Part shown: one piece after another, positions 1 to 9,083 of the stretch
How positions within the stretch are numbered: the first letter of the stretch is position 1
Layout of the letters: each line of letters begins with the position of its first letter
Assembly: GCA_022827625.1 (NCBI GenBank)
Contig: JAJEIE010000023.1
Span: 1-64,000 of the forward strand
Length of the DNA stretch: 64,000 bases
DNA from: Candidatus Poribacteria bacterium
Lineage (GTDB): Bacteria > Poribacteria > WGA-4E > WGA-3G
Reading direction: 5' to 3'
The notes under the pieces: model-generated
Databases searched by the model: none
Seen by the model: the letters and a program-made list of their open reading frames with translations, nothing else
Told to the model about the DNA's origin: nothing
Program-made: the position numbers and the translations under genes

Positions 1-2622
1 TGTCGGAGACGATAGATTCTGCGCCAAGAGGGTGACCCTGTTCCCCTGAACCGGACGGCTCTTGATCTTTCCAAGAATATCCGCCCAGTAGAGCGTCGTC
101 CCCGTGCTATCCACAGCAATACTCGTCATCAGCGTCAGAGACGTCTGTAGTGTTATCACACCCCTGCCGTTGAGTCCTGCGCGTTGGATCGCACTCTTGC
201 TCTGAGCGGTTTGGCGTGTCCAATAGAGCAACTGGTTTTGGGTATCAACGGTAAGGCTGAGGATATTATCAATATTGGGTGCGAGATTCTCGACTTCCGC
301 ATCCACGAGACGGTGAAGTTTCCCCTCTGTTCTGCTGACCCAGTACATCGGTGGACGCTGCGCTGCACTGACGAGTACCTCCGCGCCTGATGCGGCTGTG
401 AAGGTGACTCTATCCGTAAGCCCTGAGACGCTGGCGACGACGGTGTTATCACCGGGTTCATCGCCGAGTCTCAGATAGGTCTGAACACGTCCGGTGCCGT
501 TGGTGGTCGCTGTGGTCGTTGAGAGCGTTCCACCACCGGCGGTGACAGCAAACGTTACGGTCACACCTGACACGGGATCGTCGTTTCTATCAACAACTTC
601 CACGATAAACGGGTTGGCAAGCCGTTCGCTCGGTCGACCGCTCTGGTTATTCCCGGAGACGAGAACGAGTGCGGCTGGCGGTTCACCCATGGTGATCGTG
701 AACGTGACGGGTGTGAGATCGCCTGTGTAAGCCTCGACCTCAATCGTTCCCTGTGAACCTGGCGACCGCGGCGTGAAACTCACCTGTGCGATACCATCTC
801 CATCGGTTCTGTCAGTCACCGGTGACAGTCGACCGCTACCTTCAACAACCCGGAAACGGACGAGTTCAAAAGAGACACCACGACCGTTGGCATCTACGAC
901 TTGCACAGCTAAATCCTCATCCAGCCGACGATTGGGTTCACCATCCTGATCGTCGCCCCCATAAATCTCAATGGCTGACGGGTCTGATACTGTTTCTTGC
1001 TGATTTGTATCCGTCGCAGGACCTGTGACAGAGACGCTGGCATTCGCCGTGCCGTATCCGGGGGCATTCGCTATGACATTCGCATTGTTTGCAGGCAGTA
1101 GAATCTGCGTCGAGGCTTGACCGGCAGCATTCGTTGGCACTTGCGCCACCGGAATACCGTTGATAGAGAATGTGACGGTCACCCCCGCAGCCGCCGGACT
1201 CACGATAGCGGTAAGCGGCTGACTTGCCCCCGGTGCCCCCGATAGCGCGGTTGGAACCAACGAGACTTGCTGTTGTGGTTGTTGTGGTTGTTGTGGTTGT
1301 GGATTGCTACCACCGCTATATTCATAAACAATTGTAGCTGAAAACGTTCTACGATCAGAACCCGCAACAGAGACAGAGACCTCGTTACTCGTTCCACCCG
1401 TTTTAAGATACACATCAGCATCTTTATGTACCGACAAGTCTGCTGTAGGAGTTGTGTACTCTTCATCAATCGTTCCGACATATAGGGTTCCACTACCCTT
1501 AGCAACCCTATAACGAACTCTCGTATTATCATCTATGTTAGTTATGGTGAAACGTTCACTTACAGTCTCAATTTTCTCCGCAGTGTCTACCCTCTGATAC
1601 TGAGTATTCGTAGCAGCAATTACGATAGAAGGAGGAGTTCCAGCAGTAATAGGATCTTCCGTCGTTACATAAAGCGTAAACTGAATTGAAGAACGCGTTG
1701 GAGGTGCAACGTCCCTCGGGTAATCCTGATTAGGTGTTGAATCAGTAATTGTGATAGTGTACGTTCCTGCAGGAGGCGTACAAACCAAAGTAATCCTATT
1801 CTCAAGTTTCGCAAAAACGGCTGTCTCCAGCATATCACCAGTTGTACTGGCACTAATTACATTTTGACTATCCTTCTCGTTTACGAGGGTAATAGCCGTA
1901 TTGGAGGTGACGGTTATTTGCTCATTATTGTAATCGAATCGATCAAAAATATGTAGAGGGTCTTGTGGAAGCGCTCTCAACCGCTGGTAAGTATAGGGAT
2001 CATTCTCGTTAGCAGGCGTACCAGGATTATCGCGGGCACCTGTATTGCTCTGAACGTACACGGCAACTCCAGCAGCCGTATAAGCATAGCCACTGGCATC
2101 AACATGAGTAATGGCAGGGGCCGCGGTAGGTAGATTAAGGGTCGCCGCCCCGGGAGTGTACGTCGTTGGTTGGGTCGAAGTGTCCGCTACGTAAGGTTGG
2201 GTGGCGTACTGAGGCTGCGCGTTATTTGCTAATACGACTCGGGTACCCGTGCTCGGCACATACCCAGGTGTGCCGTGAATTACTCGCAGACTCCTACCGT
2301 CTGCTAAATAAGTAAGTTCGTACCCTTGACTATCAATAAAGTCGGTACCTTCTGGATTAGCTGCAAGTGCTGGTGTGACAGTAGCATCAGCTGGTGTGCC
2401 AGAATTAACTAATCGGCGCGGCCCACTGGTGGTGTATGTTGCAGTCCCTGACTTCAAATTAGCAGAGAATGTTATTTTAAACTCTGCGCCTACTCTTTTC
2501 GACTGAACCTTATCAGACACTGCCGTTAGTGTAAGCGCGTCTGCAACACCCTGCACGCTAAACGCCAGCACGAATGCCGTGAGCATACCGAGGGCGATTC
2601 TGTGTATTGTTAAATTTTTCAT
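1..2622 (-). CDS. Secreted Ig-like / YWTD-propeller protein, partial (C-terminus beyond the left edge)
   Basis: Reading the minus strand from ATG at 2622 gives 874 codons without a stop up to the window edge. GGAG lies nine bases before the ATG. The first ~29 residues look like a Sec signal peptide (charged start, hydrophobic core, cut near GVADA). Residues ~30-435 have no domain I can name. A Pro/Gln linker (about 440-452) leads into Ig-like modules of the Big_1/invasin kind (about 455-760), with repeated patterns such as VTVTFSI and TDGDGIAQVSF. From about 775 the protein changes to repeats with YWVSR, YWTRQ and YWADI, as in LDL-receptor YWTD or NHL beta-propellers, which continue off the edge. 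A surface or secreted adhesion/binding protein is inferred. Codons in the first half are visibly richer in A/T endings than after the linker. Confidence 0.85.
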   Translation of the reverse strand, partial: MKNLTIHRIALGMLTAFVLAFSVQGVADALTLTAVSDKVQSKRVGAEFKITFSANLKSGTATYTTSGPRRLVNSGTPADATVTPALAANPEGTDFIDSQGYELTYLADGRSLRVIHGTPGYVPSTGTRVVLANNAQPQYATQPYVADTSTQPTTYTPGAATLNLPTAAPAITHVDASGYAYTAAGVAVYVQSNTGARDNPGTPANENDPYTYQRLRALPQDPLHIFDRFDYNNEQITVTSNTAITLVNEKDSQNVISASTTGDMLETAVFAKLENRITLVCTPPAGTYTITITDSTPNQDYPRDVAPPTRSSIQFTLYVTTEDPITAGTPPSIVIAATNTQYQRVDTAEKIETVSERFTITNIDDNTRVRYRVAKGSGTLYVGTIDEEYTTPTADLSVHKDADVYLKTGGTSNEVSVSVAGSDRRTFSATIVYEYSGGSNPQPQQPQQPQQQVSLVPTALSGAPGASQPLTAIVSPAAAGVTVTFSINGIPVAQVPTNAAGQASTQILLPANNANVIANAPGYGTANASVSVTGPATDTNQQETVSDPSAIEIYGGDDQDGEPNRRLDEDLAVQVVDANGRGVSFELVRFRVVEGSGRLSPVTDRTDGDGIAQVSFTPRSPGSQGTIEVEAYTGDLTPVTFTITMGEPPAALVLVSGNNQSGRPSERLANPFIVEVVDRNDDPVSGVTVTFAVTAGGGTLSTTTATTNGTGRVQTYLRLGDEPGDNTVVASVSGLTDRVTFTAASGAEVLVSAAQRPPMYWVSRTEGKLHRLVDAEVENLAPNIDNILSLTVDTQNQLLYWTRQTAQSKSAIQRAGLNGRGVITLQTSLTLMTSIAVDSTGTTLYWADILGKIKSRPVQGNRVTLLAQNLSSPT

Positions 2623-2875
2623 GAAAAAATCTCCATTTATGTATCTATCAATTGACATTCCCTGCTTTTTGGGAATTTAAACCCCCTAACCGATTCTCTC
2701 CGGACTCGGTAGGTGCAGTTTTGCAGCGTACCCGACCAAATGCGATATGCATTCTAACCGCACCGGATGTTAGGGAAATACGTAGGTTCCAACCCATCAA
2801 GCAGTTCTTATATTTTCTGTAAAAAATTGTCGATATACTTAATAGCGTGCGGTTAGGTTAAGCGTGTTTATCAAT

Positions 2876-2958
2876 CCCCTTATCAAAGGATAAGCGTTGG
2901 ATTTGAACCCTTCTCCCCTATGGCATTCCCCGCCCCTATCAAGGAGGTAAGAGTTGGA
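2876..2958. repeat. Pair of 26-bp degenerate direct repeats
   Basis: 2876-2901 and 2933-2958 align over 26 bases: CCCC, then TATCAA, then a purine-rich block, then GTTGGA at the end. Each copy can form a small hairpin (CTTATC/GATAAG in the first). They lie in the 460-base gap between the two large secreted-protein genes. The rest of that gap (2623-2875) shows no gene. It must contain the promoter of the left gene, but I could not pick a convincing -35/-10 pair. A related TTATCAAAGGATAA occurs near 34100. Confidence 0.5.
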
Positions 2959-2990
2959 GGGGAATCTTTTTCTGAAGAAGATAAAAACAA

Positions 2991-3020
2991 TAAAGGCGGT
3001 GTAGGGATACACCGCCTTTA
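2991..3020 (-). terminator. Rho-independent terminator of the lamin-tail protein gene
   Basis: TAAAGGCGGTGTA at 2991-3003 pairs perfectly with TACACCGCCTTTA at 3008-3020 around a four-base loop. On the minus strand the 13-bp stem is followed by TTGTTTTTATC, a T-rich tail. It sits 63 bases after the stop codon of the gene ending at 3083. Confidence 0.85.
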
Positions 3021-3082
3021 CTGGTTGGTAGGTTAGTTCAAATAGATTGTATCCCTGAAATAACCTTTTTTGTATCTACAAC

Positions 3083-5914
3083 TTAGTCTTGATGTTTCAG
3101 GTCGCCCCACGTAGTCGTGACCTTTCCAGCTGCAGATACATGTCCTTTGAGGCGTTGTGTCGCAAGTGTCGTGCGTTGACCGTTTAAGGACACATCCTCA
3201 ATCTGATAATAATAAATGACGTTGGGTTTCGCAGTTGTATCCGTGAAGGTGTACACATGCTTTTCACTCGTCGTGCCATGGCCAGCAATAATACCTCTCA
3301 CGTTGACGACCTTGAATTCACCCGTCTTCGTTTCACTCCGCAGAACGTTGAATCCAGCATTGTTCAACTCAGATTCGGTGATCCAACGGACAACCACGTG
3401 TCCCGTGGCTGCGTCGCGTGTTGGACGGAAGCTGGAGAGCGAAACGGGTAGCGGCCCACCCAGACGGTAACCTGGTGTACTGATATCATCGCGATGTCCG
3501 TAGAAACTGATACCCGCACCTGCGATATCCGATTGCCTCCACGATTCTTCCATTGTGCCGTCATCCGCCATATCAGGCGTGCCGTCATAGAGTTCGCGTG
3601 TCCCGTATTGACGCAGTAACGACTGACGCATGGCTTCATCGCGAGATGGTAACTCCCACATCACATTGCGAGATGCACCATCAACCATGACATTTCCAGC
3701 CTCATCTACCATATCACCATTTCTATCGGTGAGTTGCAGATAAAAACCACTCGGACTCAAAAGCACACTCCGACGGTTCGTCAATCCTAACTCACGGCGA
3801 TGGTGTTGATAGAGGTTATAGACCCGATTCGGCGCAACATCGTTCGTCCCTGAACCACTGACGATCAACAGCGTCTGATTCGGCAGAATTATCGCTCTGT
3901 TGAAAACAAAACCCGAATCCACATACGACTCAACATCATCTGTGGCATTGCGGATCTCCATCTCCCAATCTTCGAGGTTGATGGCCTGTGTCATTGAGGA
4001 GTTATAGAGCTCTATCCACTGGACAAGGTTCCAGCGTGGGCCCGCATCAACCATCACTTCACTGATGCTGATTGCCCCCATGAACGCCTCATCATCAGCC
4101 GTGGCAGATGTGTTCATGTCGTCAACTAACTGAGTCTTCAGCGCATTGTTGGCATAACCCGGTGTCCCAGGAGCATACCGCAGATCAGCACCCGGATCGT
4201 ACCCGATGCCACCTACTGCACCGACCACACCCCATGCGTCTCCGTGGTGACCATCGTTCGCCTGATAACGTAGACGGACGGAAGCACTGCCGAAACTCCT
4301 ATTGAGAGCTTCGCCACCGGATGAACTCCAACCTCTAAGGGGCCATCTCTGCGTGTTATACTGATTTGTAGTTACGGCTATGGAATGACTACCGGCGTAA
4401 TCTTGGATATTCTGGCTGGGTTCCGTTGCCGTCGTAGCGCGCGCATCAGCGACTCTCTCTTTATCGGGATGAGCGTGACGCGCATTCCTTTCCACATGAT
4501 TCCTGAGAAGCAGCGTAAAGTTTGCATCCGGCAGGTTAAGCATATCACGAACAATAAACTGGTGCGTCGCACCCGCGTTGACATTTGTGCCAGCGATCAC
4601 GCCGTCAATGTTTATACCATCGGCGAGTACGGTCTCCCGCGGATCCCGGTTGACGATCAACAGATAGTCACCCGGTTGAAGTTTGAAGTCCTCGTTTCTT
4701 GGGAAACTTCTTGCATGTGCTTGCTCGGGCGTATATTCTGCGTCCCTACCTACGAGCACTCTGTCAGTCGCCGAGGCATCACCACCCTGAACGATCGTTA
4801 ACTCCCAATCGCGAAGCCCAACAGCCTCTGTACCACGGTTGTATAACTCGACCCAGTCAACATTCGCTGGCGAGGTGTCGTTACGTACTTCGTTGATAAC
4901 AACACTGTCCGACGCGACGTTAGTCATGGTAACGCCTGTATACACTAACGACTCAACATGCTGGACACCCGGGGAACCGACGAACAAGTCAGAGAGCGTG
5001 TTTCGCCGTCCCAGTGCGTTTGTTGCTATCCAACTGCCTGGACTATAGCCATTTCGTATACTATCACCTAGATGCAGTTGCCAGTTCCGATTCGCAACAG
5101 TGTTTACCGTGTTATCGTTGTTGAGGTTATTGATGCCTTGAACGCGGGCATAGTTGATATTCCGATATACGGAAACAAGGGGCGAGACAGGCGGATCTAG
5201 TGGATTATTAGCTCTAGGTACGGTGGTATTACCGCTCATACCCGGCAGATCCCATCTGACGAATTGTAGGTTACTCATAACGTCATAAACTACATTACCT
5301 GCTGGTATTGCTGCTGCAGTTGTTCCGTCTATAGCTACTGTCGTAGTGCCCAGTATGTTAGCATTCCCTTCTACATGTCTATAGGGTATAAACACAAGCG
5401 AAAGATCGCCAGCTGCAATCGCTTCCGTTGCCATAGGGCTACCCATATCATCAGACTGGGTATTGTAAATCTCAATCCACTGCCTGCGATCATTCGCAGT
5501 AGCCGCATCGTTATCAACATCAGCTGCCCACATGATTTCACTGATGACGAAATCCCGGGCTGACCCACCCACATCTGGACTTCCAACGAGGGCAAGCGTT
5601 CCCCCGAAACGGAAGAATGCTTCCAAGTCTGGCAAATCAATTTGTGCCTGGTTAACTAATGTTGCTGCTGCTATACCACTACCACCGGGTAGAGCGGCTT
5701 GAGCTGTCTCCGAATACACAACGAACCCAGCAGCACCAGCACCGTATGTTCCAGCATCTACAGTACCATCACCATCAGTATCAGCCCCAGATGGAGCGGG
5801 CAATGCTATTCTCGTCGGTACTTGTATGATCTGTGCACTGGCTGGCAAACACAGTCCGACCATTAGTAAAACAACTAAACTTGCTAAGGAAAATGTCAAT
5901 TTATTTGACAACAT
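3083..5914 (-). CDS. Secreted protein with three lamin-tail domains
   Basis: 943 residues. Residues 1-28 form a clear signal peptide (hydrophobic core, cleavage after PASAQ). Three lamin-tail (LTD) domains are recognisable by the motif I(S/N)E(I/V)M followed ~25 residues later by QWIEIYN or WVELYNRG: about 122-250, 335-450 and 613-760. Bacterial LTDs occur on exported proteins, often next to calcium-binding or nuclease modules; DTDGDGTVD near residues 45-53 is a dockerin-like calcium-binding segment. The last ~120 residues (from LPVSLSSFRP, ~822) form an Fn3-like module containing ELNNAGFNVLRSE and YYYQIEDVSLNG. I know this as a recurrent C-terminus of Poribacteria exported proteins; a sorting or anchoring role is inference. 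Monocistronic, with its own terminator. No enzyme motif seen. Confidence 0.85.
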   Translation of the reverse strand: MLSNKLTFSLASLVVLLMVGLCLPASAQIIQVPTRIALPAPSGADTDGDGTVDAGTYGAGAAGFVVYSETAQAALPGGSGIAAATLVNQAQIDLPDLEAFFRFGGTLALVGSPDVGGSARDFVISEIMWAADVDNDAATANDRRQWIEIYNTQSDDMGSPMATEAIAAGDLSLVFIPYRHVEGNANILGTTTVAIDGTTAAAIPAGNVVYDVMSNLQFVRWDLPGMSGNTTVPRANNPLDPPVSPLVSVYRNINYARVQGINNLNNDNTVNTVANRNWQLHLGDSIRNGYSPGSWIATNALGRRNTLSDLFVGSPGVQHVESLVYTGVTMTNVASDSVVINEVRNDTSPANVDWVELYNRGTEAVGLRDWELTIVQGGDASATDRVLVGRDAEYTPEQAHARSFPRNEDFKLQPGDYLLIVNRDPRETVLADGINIDGVIAGTNVNAGATHQFIVRDMLNLPDANFTLLLRNHVERNARHAHPDKERVADARATTATEPSQNIQDYAGSHSIAVTTNQYNTQRWPLRGWSSSGGEALNRSFGSASVRLRYQANDGHHGDAWGVVGAVGGIGYDPGADLRYAPGTPGYANNALKTQLVDDMNTSATADDEAFMGAISISEVMVDAGPRWNLVQWIELYNSSMTQAINLEDWEMEIRNATDDVESYVDSGFVFNRAIILPNQTLLIVSGSGTNDVAPNRVYNLYQHHRRELGLTNRRSVLLSPSGFYLQLTDRNGDMVDEAGNVMVDGASRNVMWELPSRDEAMRQSLLRQYGTRELYDGTPDMADDGTMEESWRQSDIAGAGISFYGHRDDISTPGYRLGGPLPVSLSSFRPTRDAATGHVVVRWITESELNNAGFNVLRSETKTGEFKVVNVRGIIAGHGTTSEKHVYTFTDTTAKPNVIYYYQIEDVSLNGQRTTLATQRLKGHVSAAGKVTTTWGDLKHQD

Positions 5915-6884
5915 TCGTTATTTTCCTCCTAAAGTAAAACATAAAACATTTATCGAAGTCTTATCATCACATCAATCGGACTCCGATTCTCGAAAAACAA
6001 AATGAATAAGAACGTATCCAGGGATTGTATACATTCTTTTCTTTTTTTGAACCTAACCTTGTGCTGCAGTATCTGCAGCGGGAAGAGTTGTTTTTCATTT
6101 GCGCTGCCGTTTTCTTTGCAGCGGGATATTCATTTCTAAACATCAAAATTAGCTCAAAAAAGAACTTTAAAATCATAATGCTATTAAGTATATAACATTT
6201 AACACAAAACGTAACCTTCGTTGAAGGATTTGAAAGGCGGTGCAATGACGGAAAAATCAGTAGGATAATTCGCGGAGATGGTAGGCGGGGCCTACGTCGA
6301 GGGCGTATGATAAAGGAAAATTGGGAGATGGAAATCGGTCTGCAACGGACGTTAAATTCGGACTTTTGGCCGAAAACGTAACCTTCAGGAAAAATAGGAG
6401 GGAATTAGGGGTTGAAAACCCCGACTGTGACGGACATTGGCGTTGGAAACCGCGTTTACAAGAATGTGTCAATATTTTGCCAAAGACGGCTTCTGCAGGT
6501 GAAAACGCCACTCGATCTCGTAGGGGACAGATCTCTTTGCCAGTGCCGTTCGTGTCAATCGGGCGGGGCAACCCCGCTCCTCCGTCCCGGATATCGGTAT
6601 GAGCAATCTAGCACGCGGAAAACGCGCCAACTTCACGTTTTTCTTAAAATTTCTTAAAATTGGTGAAAAAAACCACAATTATTGAAAAAAAACCGAAAAA
6701 AACCGAAAAAAAGGCGTAATTTTAGGTTTTTTCCTGTTTTTTTTTCATTTTTTTGTAACTTAAACTTGACAAAATGTGTTAAACGTCACCTTCGAGAAAC
6801 GCGCCCTTGTGAGCCGTGGGTTCTCTCCACTTTCATTTATCGCAAATTATAGGAATTCGGTGGCAAAATCTGTTAATTGGATGT
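5915..6884. other. Gene-poor 970-bp stretch with short repeats
   Basis: I see no convincing gene here: the short open frames overlap on both strands and have no usable ribosome-binding site. Near 5914 lies the promoter region of the lamin-tail gene. The motif AAACGTAACCTTC occurs at about 6207-6219 and 6374-6386, with a variant AAACGTCACCTTC at 6781-6793. Small palindromes occur at 6281-6295 and 6563-6577. 6655-6765 is low-complexity A/T (runs such as AACCGAAAAAAACC). Part of it could be decayed mobile DNA or a non-coding RNA locus, but nothing here proves either. Confidence 0.5.
6563..6577. repeat. REP-like palindrome (GCGGGG-CAA-CCCCGC)
   Basis: Perfect 6-3-6 palindrome in a GC-rich island of otherwise AT-rich intergenic DNA. 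It resembles the GGGGCG/CGCCCC elements at 43558, 54307 and 61490. Confidence 0.5.
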
Positions 6885-7397
6885 CTATTGTTCCGACCCG
6901 TTTTGTGGCGTGCCCGGGGGTGGTTCTGTGAAAGGCTCACCGCGCGCTTCCGCGGCTTTTCTACGTTCGTTCCATTCAGCAATCTGTTGATATACTTCTG
7001 CCCTGCCTTGTTCAAGTCCTTGTTCAAGTCCTTGTTCAATGCCTTGCTCAATGCCTTGCTCAATGCCTTGCTCGAGCCCTTCTGCTTTCGCTTCTTCTTG
7101 TGCTGCTTGTATACGCTTTTCTTGTCTTGCGAGATACCAGTCCGATAATAACATGATAATGTCAATGCCTCCTACAATGATGCCGACTAAGAACGCACCA
7201 ACCGGAATGAACGCCGAAATGTCCTTGACGACGTTCTGGACAGATAGGTGTCCGTCCCAGCCTTTGGCTACCTCATAATCTAATGCCATGTAACTGTAGA
7301 TGACACCGAAAAGCGAGATTAGAAACAAGACAAAGCCTGTTTTTCCGGTTTTCCAGAAATCCCGCAGAGTGCCCCACAATCCATACTGTTTTTTCAA
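6885..7397 (-). CDS. Hypothetical small membrane protein with a (G-I/L-E-Q) repeat
   Basis: 170 residues starting at TTG (7397) with GGAGG five bases upstream; no ATG alternative fits as well. Two membrane segments are visible (about 21-40 and 63-85), separated by a short acidic loop. A charged helix (RQEKRIQAAQEEAKAEG) follows, then six copies of a four-residue GIEQ/GLEQ unit (about 110-133), then a Pro-rich tail. The repeat is encoded by a 12-bp tandem array. A cytoplasmic coiled coil projecting from the membrane is likely. No known catalytic motif; function unknown. The same repeat unit occurs in the protein at 33605-33976. Confidence 0.7.
   Translation of the reverse strand: MKKQYGLWGTLRDFWKTGKTGFVLFLISLFGVIYSYMALDYEVAKGWDGHLSVQNVVKDISAFIPVGAFLVGIIVGGIDIIMLLSDWYLARQEKRIQAAQEEAKAEGLEQGIEQGIEQGIEQGLEQGLEQGRAEVYQQIAEWNERRKAAEARGEPFTEPPPGTPQNGSEQ
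7006..7077. repeat. Six-unit 12-bp tandem repeat inside the coding region
   Basis: Units of CCTTGTTCAAGT, CCTTGTTCAATG or CCTTGCTCAATG follow one another in frame, each encoding four residues (on the minus strand G-I/L-E-Q). The 12-mer CCTTGTTCAATG recurs twice at 33807-33830 in another gene. Confidence 0.85.
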
Positions 7398-7496
7398 TCT
7401 GTCCTCCGTGAAGTTACATTAATATATAATGTACCATGTATGAGAGAACATGTCAACGGATTAATGACCCTGAAACAGACCCAAATCGGTTTTAAT

Positions 7497-7524
7497 TTGA
7501 TTTTGGGAGCAAAAATGATATAAT
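7497..7524 (+). promoter_or_regulatory. Sigma70-type promoter for the first substrate-binding protein
   Basis: TTGATT (7497-7502), 16 bases, TATAAT (7519-7524). It lies 66 bases before the ATG at 7591, which is preceded by AAGGAG. Confidence 0.6.
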
Positions 7525-7590
7525 AAAAAAATCAAAGGTAATAAGCACCTCGTGTGCTGCCAATAGACAAAAGTAGACATAAGGAGTTTT

Positions 7591-8757
7591 ATGAACACGA
7601 ACAAATTTATACAATTCGTATTTCTATTCGCGATCGTTGCACTAATTGTTGGATTTTCCGCGTGTGATCGGGTCTCCCAGATTATCAAACCCGCCACACC
7701 TCAGATGATGGAAGTCGGTGAAGATATTTCTATCGGGGTCGTTTTACCGTTGACAGGTCGGTTCAGCTACGCGTCTGGTAGCCCACTCTTACAAAGTTTT
7801 GAGTTGGCACTCAGTGAAATTAACGCAGGGCACCCTAACGACATCGAACTCAGGTTTATCGTCGAAGACGATCAAAGCACCATAGAAGGTGCAATCGCGG
7901 CTTTCAATAAACTGATCCACCAAGACGGGGTGTCCGTTATCCTTGGACCCGCTACTTCAACGCAAACAAAGGAAGTTTTCCCGATTGCACAAGAGAATCA
8001 AGTCGTTGCAATAAGTCCGACATCCGCCGCACGGGGTCTCAGTGCGATCGGAGATTTTGTCTTTCGTGTCGCGCTTACGACAGACATACTTATCCCAAGC
8101 GGCATTGAAGCAACGCAAACGAAACTCGGTTATCAACGCGCCGCTACGATATATGATGAGACAGACCTTTTCTCCACCGATGGGGATGAGGCAGTGCGAA
8201 AGGTGCTCAAGGCTCGCGGTATTGAAGTGGTAGCCACTGAAACCTTTCAAGGTGGGGATACCAACTTTTCTGAACAGTTAACCCGAATACAGGCACTGGA
8301 TCCTGATGTTATCTTTGTTTCATCTCAACCCCCAGAAAAGCCTGGAATACTCACCCAAGGGCACGCACTCGGTATATCCGCGCCCTTTATCGTGCGCACA
8401 TTAACCGGCGCAGACGTCCAAGCCGCAGGCGCAGCCGCCGAGGGGGCGATGACGTTTATCGGATGGGGTACCGTTGTTGATACACCTGGAAATCAAGCGT
8501 TTGTCGAGAATTATACCACCCAATTCGGTATGGCACCCAGCAACTTCGCAGCGCGGGCGTATGCCGCATTTTATATTCTCGCGGAGGCGATCGAGAGGGC
8601 ACAATCAACCGATGCCGCCGCTCTCCGAGATGCCCTCGCAAGTATCAGAGATTTTGACACAATTTTAGGTAAATTCTCCTTTGATACTAACGGGGACGCA
8701 GTCTACAACCCGAAGATCCTGATTGTCAAAGACGGCGAATTGGTCCTCTTCCAATAG
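7591..8757 (+). CDS. Branched-chain amino-acid-type ABC substrate-binding lipoprotein (copy 1)
   Basis: 388 residues. The N-terminus has a hydrophobic segment ending in the lipobox FSAC (Cys at ~26), so the mature protein should be a lipid-anchored periplasmic protein. The body matches the Peripla_BP_6 / LivJ family: IGVVLPLTGRF near 50, the Asp-rich VEDDQST near 93, GPATSTQT near 117, and AISPTSAARGLS. Family members bind amino acids, amides or other small ligands. No permease or ATPase gene is nearby, so it either feeds a transporter encoded elsewhere or acts as a sensor. Good AAGGAG site four bases before ATG. It is a clear tandem paralogue of 9084-10250, sharing length, lipobox and most motifs. 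Confidence 0.9.
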   Translation: MNTNKFIQFVFLFAIVALIVGFSACDRVSQIIKPATPQMMEVGEDISIGVVLPLTGRFSYASGSPLLQSFELALSEINAGHPNDIELRFIVEDDQSTIEGAIAAFNKLIHQDGVSVILGPATSTQTKEVFPIAQENQVVAISPTSAARGLSAIGDFVFRVALTTDILIPSGIEATQTKLGYQRAATIYDETDLFSTDGDEAVRKVLKARGIEVVATETFQGGDTNFSEQLTRIQALDPDVIFVSSQPPEKPGILTQGHALGISAPFIVRTLTGADVQAAGAAAEGAMTFIGWGTVVDTPGNQAFVENYTTQFGMAPSNFAARAYAAFYILAEAIERAQSTDAAALRDALASIRDFDTILGKFSFDTNGDAVYNPKILIVKDGELVLFQ

Positions 8758-8771
8758 CCGACAATGATAGG

Positions 8772-8800
8772 TTGACTTTCTGGTTCACATAAAGTATAAT
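8772..8800 (+). promoter_or_regulatory. Near-consensus sigma70 promoter in the 326-bp gap between the paralogues
   Basis: TTGACT (8772-8777), exactly 17 bases, TATAAT (8795-8800). It would give a ~280-base leader before the ATG at 9084. That leader contains two palindromic repeats (8820-8843, 8895-8959), so the second copy is probably transcribed independently of the first. Confidence 0.65.
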
Positions 8801-8819
8801 AATTTAAGTTGCCCCCTTT

Positions 8820-8843
8820 GTAGCAGCATCTGTTAGATTGTGC
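8820..8843. repeat. Diverged copy of the GTAGCACAAACTGTTAGTTTGTG repeat family
   Basis: GTAGCAGCATCTGTTAGATTGTGCC resembles the repeats at 31069, 36751 and 52184, with several substitutions. It keeps the central CTGTTAG and the flanking GTAGC. Confidence 0.4.
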
Positions 8844-8894
8844 CTCTGAGGACGCAAATTATAGTGGATTCTATAATTAACTTTGCATCTGAAC

Positions 8895-8959
8895 TGTAGG
8901 AGGGAACTCCGATTCCCGACTCACAGCGGTTGGGTCGCGATTCGGAGAGTGCTTCTACA
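8895..8959. repeat. Paired inverted REP-like element
   Basis: TGTAGGAGGGAACTCCGAT... at 8895-8920 is mirrored by the reverse complement at 8934-8959 (19 of 26 positions match) across a 13-base spacer. It begins with TGTAGGAG like the elements at 12302 and 13737. It sits in the leader of the second substrate-binding protein gene. Confidence 0.65.
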
Positions 8960-9083
8960 GAATATATGTACACTTATTTGTTGACTTTACTATAAAAGTT
9001 TGCGGTACAGAACCTTGTGGATCATCAACGCCTTTGCGTGAAAAAGGAGGGCTGCATACTTAAAATCTGATAGGAGCATTATT

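Noticed and set aside
2896-2912. Reverse complement of GGATTTGAACC looks like a tRNA T-loop (GGTTCAAATCC).
   Set aside because: The five-base T stem does not pair (AAGGG against CCAAC) and no acceptor or anticodon arm can be drawn around it.
5915-6680. Several 60-110 codon open frames on both strands.
   Set aside because: They mirror each other across strands, lack ribosome-binding sites and have no recognisable protein similarity; the DNA is AT-rich with palindromes.
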